From Sphingobacterium sp. BN32 (lineage in GTDB: Bacteria > Bacteroidota > Bacteroidia > Sphingobacteriales > Sphingobacteriaceae), in the NCBI RefSeq assembly GCF_030503615.1, contig NZ_CP129963.1, positions 1,612,001 to 1,676,000 of the forward strand: 64,000 bases of DNA, in the 5' to 3' direction. Numbering within the stretch: position 1 is the stretch's first letter; each line of letters begins with the position of its first letter. This document shows positions 9,287 through 18,125 of the stretch, piece after piece. The notes beneath the pieces were generated by a model, which saw only the letters and a program-made list of their open reading frames with translations, was not told where the DNA came from and did not search any database. The position numbers and the translations under genes are program-made.

Positions 9287-9399
9287 GTGTTAAATATATG
9301 TAATTTATTCTGAATGATATTAATGTTGTTTTAATACTAAATAAATTGTCGTAGATTGGTCTCGGTAAAAATCAGTAACCATTCAGATAAATTATTTTT

Positions 9400-12261
9400 A
9401 TGAAAATTTTAAAACCATTGGCTCTGGCCTTTTTGTTGCCTTTTACTGCGGAAGTTGCAACGGCTTATGAGTCAAGTCCCTTAATCACAGAGGCGAAAGT
9501 CATACTTCAAAAAGACTCCCTGAAATGGGATACTAAGCTTCCTTTCGACAATGAGGTTAAAACTGGAACATTGAAAAATGGTTTTCAGTATTATATACGT
9601 AAAAACGTCGAGCCGGAGAAACGCGTGACGATGTATTTAGCGGTCAAGGTCGGTTCTATCGTAGAAACTGAGAAAGAGTTAGGACTAGCACATTTCTTGG
9701 AACACATGAACTTTAACGGACTAAAGCATTTTCCAAAAAATGAATTAGTTGATTATTTGCAAAAAGCAGGCGTTCGCTTTGGATCAGATTTAAATGCATA
9801 CACCGGATTTGATGAAACAGTTTACCAACTCCCAATTCCATCGGATGATCCTGAATTGTTGAAGAATGGTCTTCAAGTAATGCGCGACTGGGCCCAGGAT
9901 GCGATGTTAGAAGATAGCGAAATCAATAAAGAACGTGGTATCATCATGGAAGAGATGCGTGGTGGCCGTGGCGCTATGCAGCGCATGCGCGATCAGTTCT
10001 TGAAAGTGTTAGTAAATGGTTCTCGCTATGCCGACCGCTTACCGATCGGTACAGAAGAAGTCGTGATGAACTTTGATCCTAAAGTAATTCGTCAGTTTCA
10101 CCAAGATTGGTATCGTCCGGATTTACAGTCGATTATCGTAGTTGGTGATGTTGATCCTGTTTATATTGAAAGTGAAATCAAGCGTTTGTTTTCAGACATG
10201 CGCGTAAATTCGAAATCGAAAGAGCGCACGAAATATAAGATTGATTTGCTTAATCAAAATCAATTCATCAAAGTGACGGATCCTGAAATGACCTACACGA
10301 TCGGACAGATTCTTATTAAACATCCGGAAGATAAAGTGAATACAGTAGGAGACTACCGTCGTTCATTGATGAAGGCAGTATATAACCAGATGATTAATTC
10401 TCGTTTAGGCGAGTTGAGTCAATCTGCGAATCCTCCATTTATCCAAGGGGGAATTGATATTGGTGAATTTATGGGAGGTTTAGATAACCTTTCGGCATTT
10501 TTCGTTTCCAAGCCTGGACAGTTTGAAGAGGGCTTTAAATCTTTGGTTCGTGAGCTAGACCGCGTGGACAAGTTTGGATTTACAGCTACTGAGTTTCAGC
10601 GTGCTATTACAGCATTGAATAAAAACAACGAAACAGCCTATACTGAGCGCAGCAAAAAGAAGTCTGATAGTTATGTAAATACCTATCTTGATCATTTCTT
10701 GAACAATGGTCCCGCTTTAAGTAACGAAGATAAATATCAAATTACTAAGCAATTATTGCCGAGCTTAACTTTGAAAGGGGTTGAAGCAATTGGTCAAAAA
10801 TACTATGTTGACACGAACCGTGATGTTGTAATCTTAGCACCAGATGCAGAGAAAGATAAATTGCCTGACGAGCAAACTGTAAACTCTTGGTTTGGTGATG
10901 TTGATAACGAACAATTGACGGCTTATGATGATAAAGTTTCTGATTTACCTATGCTTTCTAAAGAGCCGGTGAAAGGAAGCATCAAGTCGGAAAAATCTAT
11001 CGATAAAATTAATACGAAGGAGTTTGTTTTGAGCAATGGGGTTAAAGTTGTTCTTAAACCAACGACGTTCAAGAACGATGAGATTCTAATTAATGCATTT
11101 AGTCCAGGTGGTACTTCACTTTATTCGGATGCTGAATACATGTCTGCATCATTTGCCGGTAATCTAATCAATTCAAGTGGTATTGGACAGTTGAATACGT
11201 TCGAATTGCAAAAGTACTTAACAGGCAAGGATGTAAACATTAGCCCGTATATCAATGAGCGTTCGGAAGGTATCTCTGGAAGCACAGATAAGGAAGGCCT
11301 GAAAACGGCATTCGAAATGATCTATGGTTATTTTACGGAACCTAGAATTGAAAGCGATGTATTCCAAGGTATCATTAGCAAGCAATTGAACATGCTAGCG
11401 AATAGAGACAATGATCCTAACTTTGTTTACTCAAAGGCTACGATGAATGCCTTATACGGTAATAACATTCGTCGTACGCCATATGGCAAAGAAGAGTTAG
11501 AGAAGGTATATCAAGAGCGTGCCTTGGAAATCTACAAAGATAGATTTGCAGACGCTTCGGACTTTACTTTCGTCATCGTTGGTTCAGTAACAGAGGACGA
11601 AATCAAACCGTACTTGGAGAACTATCTTGCTGCACTACCTACAACCTCGCGCAAAGAATCGGCTAAAGATTTAGGAATTTACGAGCCTGCAAAAGGTAAA
11701 GACGTTGTTGTAAATAAAGGGAAAGAGGCAAAAGCAAATGTTCGTCTATCGATCTATGGCGACTATACATACAATGACATGGAGAATGTTAATATGGATG
11801 CGCTAGAGAAAGTATTGTCGACTCGTTTGTTGGAGCGCTTGCGCGAAGAGGAGAGTGGAGTTTATGGTACTGGTGCGCGCGCAGGATACTCTAAAAACCC
11901 TAAGCCTCGCTATAGTATTCATGTTTCCTTCGGAACGAGCGTTGATAAATACCAATCATTAATTGCTTCAGCTTTAGATGAATTTAAGAAGATTAAAGCT
12001 AATGGACCATCGCAAGTTGATTTAGATAAATTCAAGATTGAGGAGAAACGTCAATTGGAATTGAGTCTTAAAGAAAACGGATTCTGGATGAGTCAATTAC
12101 TTTCGGCTTACCAACTGAACGAAGATCCAACGTATATAACTCGTTATTTAAATGATCTTGACAAGGTCACTGTTAAATCTGTTAAAGATGTGGCGAACAA
12201 ATATCTGAAAGAAGATCGCTTGTTTAAGTTTATCTTATTGCCAGATGCTCCTGCAAAATAG
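9400..12261 (+). CDS. M16 family zinc metallopeptidase (secreted, two-module)
   Basis: The 953-residue protein has a signal peptide (about 1-22) and two tandem M16 modules. The first carries the inverted zinc motif HFLEH (H98, E101, H102) with the third ligand E178 in INKERGIIMEE, at the canonical 76-residue distance from H102. The second module (about residue 540 onward) lacks the motif, as in pitrilysin-type pairs. It probably degrades peptides in the periplasm. It stands alone and ends at a strong bidirectional terminator. Confidence 0.92.
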   Translation: MKILKPLALAFLLPFTAEVATAYESSPLITEAKVILQKDSLKWDTKLPFDNEVKTGTLKNGFQYYIRKNVEPEKRVTMYLAVKVGSIVETEKELGLAHFLEHMNFNGLKHFPKNELVDYLQKAGVRFGSDLNAYTGFDETVYQLPIPSDDPELLKNGLQVMRDWAQDAMLEDSEINKERGIIMEEMRGGRGAMQRMRDQFLKVLVNGSRYADRLPIGTEEVVMNFDPKVIRQFHQDWYRPDLQSIIVVGDVDPVYIESEIKRLFSDMRVNSKSKERTKYKIDLLNQNQFIKVTDPEMTYTIGQILIKHPEDKVNTVGDYRRSLMKAVYNQMINSRLGELSQSANPPFIQGGIDIGEFMGGLDNLSAFFVSKPGQFEEGFKSLVRELDRVDKFGFTATEFQRAITALNKNNETAYTERSKKKSDSYVNTYLDHFLNNGPALSNEDKYQITKQLLPSLTLKGVEAIGQKYYVDTNRDVVILAPDAEKDKLPDEQTVNSWFGDVDNEQLTAYDDKVSDLPMLSKEPVKGSIKSEKSIDKINTKEFVLSNGVKVVLKPTTFKNDEILINAFSPGGTSLYSDAEYMSASFAGNLINSSGIGQLNTFELQKYLTGKDVNISPYINERSEGISGSTDKEGLKTAFEMIYGYFTEPRIESDVFQGIISKQLNMLANRDNDPNFVYSKATMNALYGNNIRRTPYGKEELEKVYQERALEIYKDRFADASDFTFVIVGSVTEDEIKPYLENYLAALPTTSRKESAKDLGIYEPAKGKDVVVNKGKEAKANVRLSIYGDYTYNDMENVNMDALEKVLSTRLLERLREEESGVYGTGARAGYSKNPKPRYSIHVSFGTSVDKYQSLIASALDEFKKIKANGPSQVDLDKFKIEEKRQLELSLKENGFWMSQLLSAYQLNEDPTYITRYLNDLDKVTVKSVKDVANKYLKEDRLFKFILLPDAPAK

Positions 12262-12296
12262 CAACAATTAAAATTGACCGATTAATCGGGTATAAT

Positions 12297-12326
12297 AAGG
12301 GCTGTCAAACGACAGCCCTTTTTTTA
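12297..12326. terminator. Bidirectional terminator
   Basis: A perfect 10-bp stem AAGGGCTGTC/GACAGCCCTT with an AAAC loop is followed by eight T. It separates the M16 protease gene from the convergent lipoprotein gene, whose stop codon overlaps the T tract. Confidence 0.85.
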
Positions 12327-12716
12327 TTCTTTCATTTTCACAAATGTTTGATTAAAGCAATCATAGCATTGTTCATTCATGAGAAGTAAACTGTCTTTTC
12401 TATAAATGGATGTTTTATGCTCTCCGTTATGGATCAACCATTCCATTTTTTGCGATTCTATAACTTTACCTAATTGGAGGTTGTAGGGAATTGCTCTTTG
12501 CAGCTCACCATCTGTATATGTGAATATGCTGTCTTTTGTTATCTGAAGATGAATTTGTTTGCCGGTCGATTCCGGAGTGGTTGTTGTTCCAGCAAATCCT
12601 CCAGTAGTTATTGTCCAACGCCAGTTACCTTCAATTTTAGGTTTCTTAGGACCATTTGAAGAGGTGCCACAGGCGAGGATTGTGCTCAGGAGAAATAATG
12701 GTATCATGTATTTCAT
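12324..12716 (-). CDS. Small lipoprotein, lipocalin-like (hypothetical)
   Basis: The 130-residue protein has a short lipoprotein signal (STILAC, Cys16). The mature part begins IEGNWRWTITTGG and alternates short strands (HLQITKDSIFTYTDG, TSIYRKDSLLLMNE) in the way of small lipocalin/META-like barrels that bind a ligand or measure the envelope state. A pair of Cys (CYDC) lies near the end. No specific family was recognised, and the fold suggestion is only from the strand pattern. Confidence 0.65.
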   Translation of the reverse strand: MKYMIPLFLLSTILACGTSSNGPKKPKIEGNWRWTITTGGFAGTTTTPESTGKQIHLQITKDSIFTYTDGELQRAIPYNLQLGKVIESQKMEWLIHNGEHKTSIYRKDSLLLMNEQCYDCFNQTFVKMKE

Positions 12717-12820
12717 ATCATATCCTTTCGTTGATGATATGGATAAAAGTCTAAAACCGCCTATTTTGTTTGAAGGCAGGGTCGTTTAATCGGAGATTAA
12801 TTGATTGTAATAAGCGGACC

Positions 12821-12850
12821 AAAAAAAGCCCCACAATTTGTGAGGCTTTA
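12821..12850 (-). terminator. Terminator of lysS
   Basis: On the minus strand AAAGCCTCAC/GTGGGGCTTT (one G-U pair) is followed by seven T. It lies about 50 bp after the lysS stop. Confidence 0.75.
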
Positions 12851-12902
12851 TAATTACCTTGATTCGGAAACTTTACTTTACAGCAGCCGTTCTGCGCAGT
12901 AT

Positions 12903-14621
12903 TTATGCAAACCAAGCAAGGACTTCGTCCTTCGTTGGCATAGTTATATCTAATTTCATTTTTTTACGCATTCCGCCCAGGTCATTGAAAACCTTGTTTG
13001 GATTGGCGTCTTTTAATGCTTCGATGGTATTGAAACCCATTTTTTGAAGTACCGGTACCCATCCTTCTGGAATTCCTAAAGCAACGTAGTCTGCTACCGA
13101 CGCAACCTTAGCTACTTTTTCAGGACGCATTTGAGGGAAGAACAATACTTCTTGAATCGAAGGGTTATTCGTCAAGAACATGATTAGTCTGTCCATTCCG
13201 ATTCCTAATCCTGAGGTAGGAGGCATTCCATATTCCAAAGCGCGTAGGAAATCCTGATCGATGAACATCGCTTCATCATCTCCTTTTTCTGAAAGTTTTA
13301 GTTGGTCTTCGAATCTTTCGCGTTGATCGATTGGGTCGTTCAGCTCAGAGTATGCATTTGCAATTTCCTTACCACATACCATGAGTTCGAAACGCTCTGT
13401 CAATTCTGGATTGTCGCGGTGTTTTTTCGTCAATGGCGACATTTCGATAGGGTAGTCTGTGATGAACGTTGGCTGGATGAAGTTTCCTTCACACTTTTCG
13501 CCAAAGATCTCATCGATCAATTTACCTTTACCCATTGTTTCATTTACCGCGATTCCCAAGCCTTTCGCAGCTTCACGAATCTCGTCTTCCGACTTGCCGG
13601 TAATATCAAAACCTGTGAATTGTTTGATTGCCTCAGTCATGCTAATACGAGGATATGGCGCTTTGAAGTCTACCTTATGTTCGTTGAATGTTGCTTGCGT
13701 CGTTCCGTTTACTGCTAATGCACAGTGCTCAAGAAGATTCTCGGTGAAATCCATCATCCAGTTGTAGTCTTTGTAAGCAACATAGATCTCCATGGCTGTA
13801 AACTCCGGATTATGCGTACGGTCCATTCCTTCGTTACGGAAGTTTTTAGAAAACTCGTAAACACCATCAAAGCCACCAACGATTAATCTCTTTAGGTAGA
13901 GTTCGTTTGCAATTCTCAGATACAATGGAATATCTAGCGCATTATGGTGTGTAATGAACGGACGTGCAGCAGCACCACCAGGAATCGATTGAAGGATAGG
14001 GGTTTCAACCTCCATATATCCTGCGTTGTTGAAATATTCGCGCATTGCATTATAGAGCTTCGTACGTTTTACAAAAATCTCTCTATTCTGTGCATTTACG
14101 ATTAAATCCACATAACGCATGCGGTATCTTTGTTCTGGATCTGTAAAGGCATCAAATGTTTTACCATCCGCTTCTTTTACGATTGGAAGAGGGCGTAAAG
14201 ACTTCGTCAATACTTTCAACTCTTCGACGTGTATACTGATCTCGCCCGTTTGCGTCGTGAATACATATCCTCTAATACCGACAATATCACCGATATCAAG
14301 AAGTTTTTTGAATACTGTATTGTAAAGGGTTTTATCTTCGGTAGGGCAGATGTCATCACGCTTTACATAAGCCTGGATACGCCCTGTGGAGTCTTGTAAT
14401 TCAATGAAAGAAGCACTCCCCATTACACGACGACTCATGATACGCCCTGCAAATTGAATGTTCTTATAGTTGAGTTTATCTCTTTCGTAGTTTTCTAATA
14501 TGTCTTCTGCCGTTGCATTAACGACAAATTCTTCGGCAGGAAAAGGGTTGATTCCTAGGTCGATCATCCCTTGTAGGTTTAGCCTGCGTTGTTGTTCTTG
14601 TTCTGATAATACGATACTCAT
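12903..14621 (-). CDS. lysS: Lysyl-tRNA synthetase, class II
   Basis: The enzyme charges tRNA-Lys. The protein (572 residues from the ATG at 14621) has an OB-fold anticodon domain at about 45-150, class II motif 2 (FRNEGMDRTHNPEF) and motif 3 (GLGIGMDRLIMFL). After motif 3 it carries about 65 extra residues ending in a helical, Lys-rich stretch, a C-terminal extension typical of Bacteroidota LysRS. An upstream TTG (14654) would add 11 residues with no family support, so the ATG giving MSIVLSEQEQQRRLN was chosen. Confidence 0.95.
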   Translation of the reverse strand: MSIVLSEQEQQRRLNLQGMIDLGINPFPAEEFVVNATAEDILENYERDKLNYKNIQFAGRIMSRRVMGSASFIELQDSTGRIQAYVKRDDICPTEDKTLYNTVFKKLLDIGDIVGIRGYVFTTQTGEISIHVEELKVLTKSLRPLPIVKEADGKTFDAFTDPEQRYRMRYVDLIVNAQNREIFVKRTKLYNAMREYFNNAGYMEVETPILQSIPGGAAARPFITHHNALDIPLYLRIANELYLKRLIVGGFDGVYEFSKNFRNEGMDRTHNPEFTAMEIYVAYKDYNWMMDFTENLLEHCALAVNGTTQATFNEHKVDFKAPYPRISMTEAIKQFTGFDITGKSEDEIREAAKGLGIAVNETMGKGKLIDEIFGEKCEGNFIQPTFITDYPIEMSPLTKKHRDNPELTERFELMVCGKEIANAYSELNDPIDQRERFEDQLKLSEKGDDEAMFIDQDFLRALEYGMPPTSGLGIGMDRLIMFLTNNPSIQEVLFFPQMRPEKVAKVASVADYVALGIPEGWVPVLQKMGFNTIEALKDANPNKVFNDLGGMRKKMKLDITMPTKDEVLAWFA

Positions 14622-14724
14622 TTTTTCTGAAATGTGTCTGTTTTTAAAGGCCAATAAGAAAATTTAATCTTCTTGGAATTTCGAAGGAAAACATGCAAGT
14701 TGTTTTTCGAACTTAAATTGACTG

Positions 14725-14732
14725 CAAAAGTA
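14725..14732 (-). promoter_or_regulatory. Promoter -7 box of lysS
   Basis: TACTTTTG on the minus strand matches TAnnTTTG. It lies 104 bp upstream of the lysS ATG. No clear -33 TTTG was found at the expected spacing. Confidence 0.5.
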
Positions 14733-14898
14733 GGAAATTAGAACTACTTAATTGATATGGGAAGGCAAAAAAAGGAGATTTATATGCTATTTCGCTTGCG
14801 AAATCCAAAGCAATTTGCAATTTTTGCACGTTGAGTGCTCAGCGATAGAAAAGCAAAGGAATTTTATTAACACGATGTGGAATGAAATTTTATGGTTT

Positions 14899-14930
14899 TT
14901 TGTATTTGATGAAAAAATAAATTATCTTTG
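14899..14930 (+). promoter_or_regulatory. Promoter of rpmE2
   Basis: TTTG (14899-14902), 20 bp, then TATCTTTG (14923-14930) is a full match to the Bacteroidota -33/-7 consensus. Transcription should start near 14935, about 34 nt before the ATG. Confidence 0.75.
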
Positions 14931-14968
14931 CACCTCAATTGTTGAATATATAGTAATCATAAGATAAA

Positions 14969-15217
14969 ATGAAAAAAGATTTGCATCCATCGAACTACAG
15001 ATTAGTTGTTTTCAAAGACATGTCTAACGACTACGCTTTCATCACTAAATCTTGTGTTGACACAAAAGAGACCATTACTTGGGAGGATGGTACTGAATAT
15101 CCATTAGTGAAATTAGAGATTTCTCACACTTCACACCCTTTCTACACTGGTAAAATGAAATTAGTTGATACAGCAGGACGTATTGATAAATTCCGTAGCC
15201 GTTACAACAAGAAATAA
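14969..15217 (+). CDS. rpmE2: 50S ribosomal protein L31 type B
   Basis: The 82-residue protein begins [17 protein letters not shown] and contains [10 protein letters not shown] and the conserved HPFYTGK segment near the C-terminus. It lacks the CxxC pairs of zinc-binding L31, and the longer Asp/Tyr-containing sequence identifies the zinc-independent type B form. It is a single gene between a consensus promoter and a strong terminator. Confidence 0.95.
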   Translation: MKKDLHPSNYRLVVFKDMSNDYAFITKSCVDTKETITWEDGTEYPLVKLEISHTSHPFYTGKMKLVDTAGRIDKFRSRYNKK

Positions 15218-15248
15218 GTTTTATTTCCTAAAAGAAATTAAAGAAGAT

Positions 15249-15278
15249 CCCGATAACATTAGCTTATCGGGTTTTTTT
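15249..15278 (+). terminator. Terminator of rpmE2
   Basis: CCCGATAA and TTATCGGG pair around a 7-nt loop (15249-15271) and are followed by seven T. Confidence 0.85.
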
Positions 15279-15298
15279 ATGTAATTTTATTTTAATTT

Positions 15299-16501
15299 AT
15301 GTCTTATTCTATCGTATTATATGACAATGCCGAATGGCGTAGGCAATTGTTGCCTTTTTGTGCTGTACGGCCGGTTGGAAATCTGCGTGTCGGTATCTGT
15401 ACGATAGATGAAAAGTGGCGCAGGATCTTCCAAAGTGAGGTTAGCTACTTGACTATAGATTATTTACAAGCCGCATTTCCGCTAGTTACTTCCGATACTT
15501 CATATAAGCTGGTTATAAAAGCGACAATTCTACCGTCAGATCATCTGCTGGAAGCGATTGATAGAATTTCTGTCGGAGAATATCTGCACCATCAAGGAGC
15601 GTGGGTCGCTGCAAAAACCGAAACACTTCCCAGCAGTTCTGATTTTAATTTTTCAGATCTTAAACCGGTGGCAGTAGATTTTGCCTTAGATGAACTTCAG
15701 TATCCGGAGGACATCTATCTGCACAATAAAAAACAATTGCTTTTTGATTTTAATCTGCTGACGAAAGGAAGAAGTTCAGCAAAACCGAGCGGTAATAATA
15801 TGGTCTTTGGTGATTGGATTTTTGTCGAAGAAGGTGCTCAGGTTGAGGGCGTCAGTTTAAATAGCCTAAATGGGCCAATTTACATTGGAAGGGATGCCAA
15901 CTTAGAGGAGGGCAGTTTTCTACGAGGTTATGTAGGAATTGGAGATAGAGCTCGAGTGAAAATGGGAGCTCGACTGTATGAGAATGTGTCTATAGGTCCT
16001 CGAAGCACTATCGGAGGTGAGGTGAATAATGCTGTTCTATGGGGGAACAGCGCGAAAGGTCATGACGGCTATCTCGGCTGTTCGGTAATTGGCGAAGGCT
16101 GCAATTTAGGAGCGGGTACAAGTAATTCGAACTTGAAGAATACCTGGAGCACAGTCAAATTATATGACTATTTTAGCGGTGAGATGCGAGATAGCAAGCA
16201 ACTAAAATGTGGTCTGATGATGGGTGATTATGCGATGTCCGCTATCAATTCATCGTTTAATACTGGAACGGTGATTGGCGTTGGTGCTCAAATAGCATTG
16301 TCGAAATTTATTCCCAAATTTGTTCCAGATTTTAGTTGGTTAACTGACAAGACGTACAGCGACTACCAGTTGGATCGGTTTTTCAACATGTTGCAACGAA
16401 AGCAGGATGTTGGAGCTGGAAACCATTTATTAGATCAAGAAATTATAAAACGTGTTTACAAGGACACAGAAACTTTAAGAGTGCAATTAATCAACCATTA
16501 A
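15299..16501 (+). CDS. GlmU-like putative sugar nucleotidyltransferase
   Basis: The 400-residue protein has an N-terminal region starting YSIVLYDNAEWRRQLLPF and a C-terminal left-handed beta-helix of hexapeptide repeats at about 175-320 (for example GPIYIGRDANLEEGSFL, VGIGDRARVKMGARLYENV, SVIGEGCNLGAGT). This architecture is that of the Bacteroidota GlmU-family proteins. The classical nucleotidyltransferase G-x-G-T-R loop is not visible, so the N-terminal activity is uncertain. It heads an operon with tpiA, prmA and mpl (gaps 10, 3 and 0 bp); the mpl link hints at cell-wall precursor metabolism. Confidence 0.8.
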   Translation: MSYSIVLYDNAEWRRQLLPFCAVRPVGNLRVGICTIDEKWRRIFQSEVSYLTIDYLQAAFPLVTSDTSYKLVIKATILPSDHLLEAIDRISVGEYLHHQGAWVAAKTETLPSSSDFNFSDLKPVAVDFALDELQYPEDIYLHNKKQLLFDFNLLTKGRSSAKPSGNNMVFGDWIFVEEGAQVEGVSLNSLNGPIYIGRDANLEEGSFLRGYVGIGDRARVKMGARLYENVSIGPRSTIGGEVNNAVLWGNSAKGHDGYLGCSVIGEGCNLGAGTSNSNLKNTWSTVKLYDYFSGEMRDSKQLKCGLMMGDYAMSAINSSFNTGTVIGVGAQIALSKFIPKFVPDFSWLTDKTYSDYQLDRFFNMLQRKQDVGAGNHLLDQEIIKRVYKDTETLRVQLINH

Positions 16502-16511
16502 TATATAATTT

Positions 16512-17279
16512 ATGCGTAAGAACATCGTAGCAGGAAACTGGAAAATGAACATGGACTATGAGCAAGGTGTGAGCCTTTTCTCAGAAATTGTGAACATGGT
16601 TAAAGATGAGGTAAGAGGAAATCAAGAAGTTGTAGTATGTAGTCCTTTTATTCATTTGCCGGCGTTAGCTAAATTAAGCGCTCCTGTAGCCAATGTGGCA
16701 ATAGGTGCACAGAATATTCATCAAGCGGAATCAGGTGCTTTTACAGGCGAGATATCAGCTTCTCAAGTAAAATCTACTGGCGCGATTTATGTTATCTTAG
16801 GACACTCAGAACGCAGAGCTTATTTCGGCGAAACTGATGAGTTATTAGCTGAAAAAGTAGATGCAGCATTGAAACATGATTTGAAACCTATATTCTGTAT
16901 TGGCGAAACAAAGGAAGAGCGCGAGTCTGGTTCTTTCTTCGATATCATCAACACGCAGCTAAGCAAAGGTTTATTTCATTTAAGCCCAGAGCAGTTTAAG
17001 TCTGTTGTTTTAGCCTACGAGCCAGTTTGGGCAATTGGAACAGGATTAACGGCTAGCCCAGAGCAAGCACAAGAGGTGCATGCTTTTATCCGCAAAACAG
17101 TTGCTGAAAAGTATGGTGATGCTATTGCTGATGACACAACTATCCTTTATGGTGGAAGTGCTAATCCATCCAATGCTCAAAGTTTATTCTCACAACCGGA
17201 TATTGACGGTGGTCTAATTGGCGGTGCATCTTTGAAATCTCGCGATTTCTTACAAATTATTAGTGTATTTAACGCATAA
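16512..17279 (+). CDS. tpiA: Triose-phosphate isomerase
   Basis: The enzyme interconverts dihydroxyacetone phosphate and glyceraldehyde 3-phosphate in glycolysis. The 255-residue TIM barrel shows N9 and K11 (AGNWKMN), the electrophile H98 in ILGHSERR, the catalytic base E170 in AYEPVWAIGTG, and the phosphate-binding YGGSANP and GGLIGGASL segments. Second gene of the four-gene operon. Confidence 0.97.
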   Translation: MRKNIVAGNWKMNMDYEQGVSLFSEIVNMVKDEVRGNQEVVVCSPFIHLPALAKLSAPVANVAIGAQNIHQAESGAFTGEISASQVKSTGAIYVILGHSERRAYFGETDELLAEKVDAALKHDLKPIFCIGETKEERESGSFFDIINTQLSKGLFHLSPEQFKSVVLAYEPVWAIGTGLTASPEQAQEVHAFIRKTVAEKYGDAIADDTTILYGGSANPSNAQSLFSQPDIDGGLIGGASLKSRDFLQIISVFNA

Positions 17280-17282
17280 TAT

Positions 17283-18125
17283 ATGAAATACTCAGCAGTT
17301 ACTTTTACATCTTCAACTATTGAAGACTGGCAAAAGGATTTGCTAATTTCTGTATTAGCAGAAATTGGTTTTGATACTTTCGAAGATATTGATGGAGGTT
17401 TTGAAGCCTATATCCCTTCTGCTAATTTAGATATACAAGCTTTGGAATCTGTACTACTAAGTGAGGTTGATGGATTTGACTTAGACTATCAGGTAAAGGA
17501 AATTGAAGAGAAAAATTGGAATCAACTATGGGAAAGTAATTTCAATCCGATTCTTGTAGACAATAAATGCTATGTCCGTGCGACATTTCACGAAGATCGT
17601 CCGGAGTTCCCTTATCAGATTATCATAGATCCGAAAATGTCCTTTGGTACGGGGCATCACCAAACGACTTCCATGATGCTTTCTTTTATTTTAGAAAATG
17701 ATTTCAATGCTAAAGAGGTATTGGACATGGGCTGTGGTACAGGAATTTTAGCCATTCTTGCTTCGAAAAGAGGAGCAAAGCAATTGCTTGCTGTGGATTA
17801 CGACCCGATTTGTGTAGACAGCGTCATTGAGAACATCCAATTAAATGATGTTGACAATATAGCCGCTAAATTGGGATCCAAGGAAGCTATCGAAGGTTTG
17901 ACTTTTGATACTATATTTGCTAATATTAACAGGAATATTTTGCTAGATCAACTAGAAACATATTCTACCTGTTTAGCAAATGGAGGGGAACTGTATCTGT
18001 CTGGATTCTATGATGGTGAAGACTTGGAAATTCTCAAACAAAAGGCCGATTCAGTTGGTTTCCAATATGTGGAAAATAAAGTTCTCGATAATTGGTGTGC
18101 AGCCAAGTTTACTAAAGCTAATTAA
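17283..18125 (+). CDS. prmA: Ribosomal protein L11 methyltransferase
   Basis: PrmA uses S-adenosylmethionine to methylate ribosomal protein L11. The 280-residue protein has an N-terminal substrate-recognition domain (1-95), a linker with the PrmA segment KMSFGTGHHQTT, the SAM-binding motif LDMGCGTGILAILASKRGA (about 149-167), and FANINRNI where PrmA proteins have the NPP[YF]-like catalytic loop region. It lies 3 bp after tpiA and its stop is directly followed by the mpl ATG. Confidence 0.93.
   Translation: MKYSAVTFTSSTIEDWQKDLLISVLAEIGFDTFEDIDGGFEAYIPSANLDIQALESVLLSEVDGFDLDYQVKEIEEKNWNQLWESNFNPILVDNKCYVRATFHEDRPEFPYQIIIDPKMSFGTGHHQTTSMMLSFILENDFNAKEVLDMGCGTGILAILASKRGAKQLLAVDYDPICVDSVIENIQLNDVDNIAAKLGSKEAIEGLTFDTIFANINRNILLDQLETYSTCLANGGELYLSGFYDGEDLEILKQKADSVGFQYVENKVLDNWCAAKFTKAN

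Larger units (their letters stand above)
14622..14968. other. Divergent lysS/rpmE2 intergenic region
   Basis: These 347 bp separate two divergent genes. They hold the two promoters listed separately and no ORF that looks coding. The middle part (about 14760-14880) shows no hairpin or repeat that I could recognise. Confidence 0.6.
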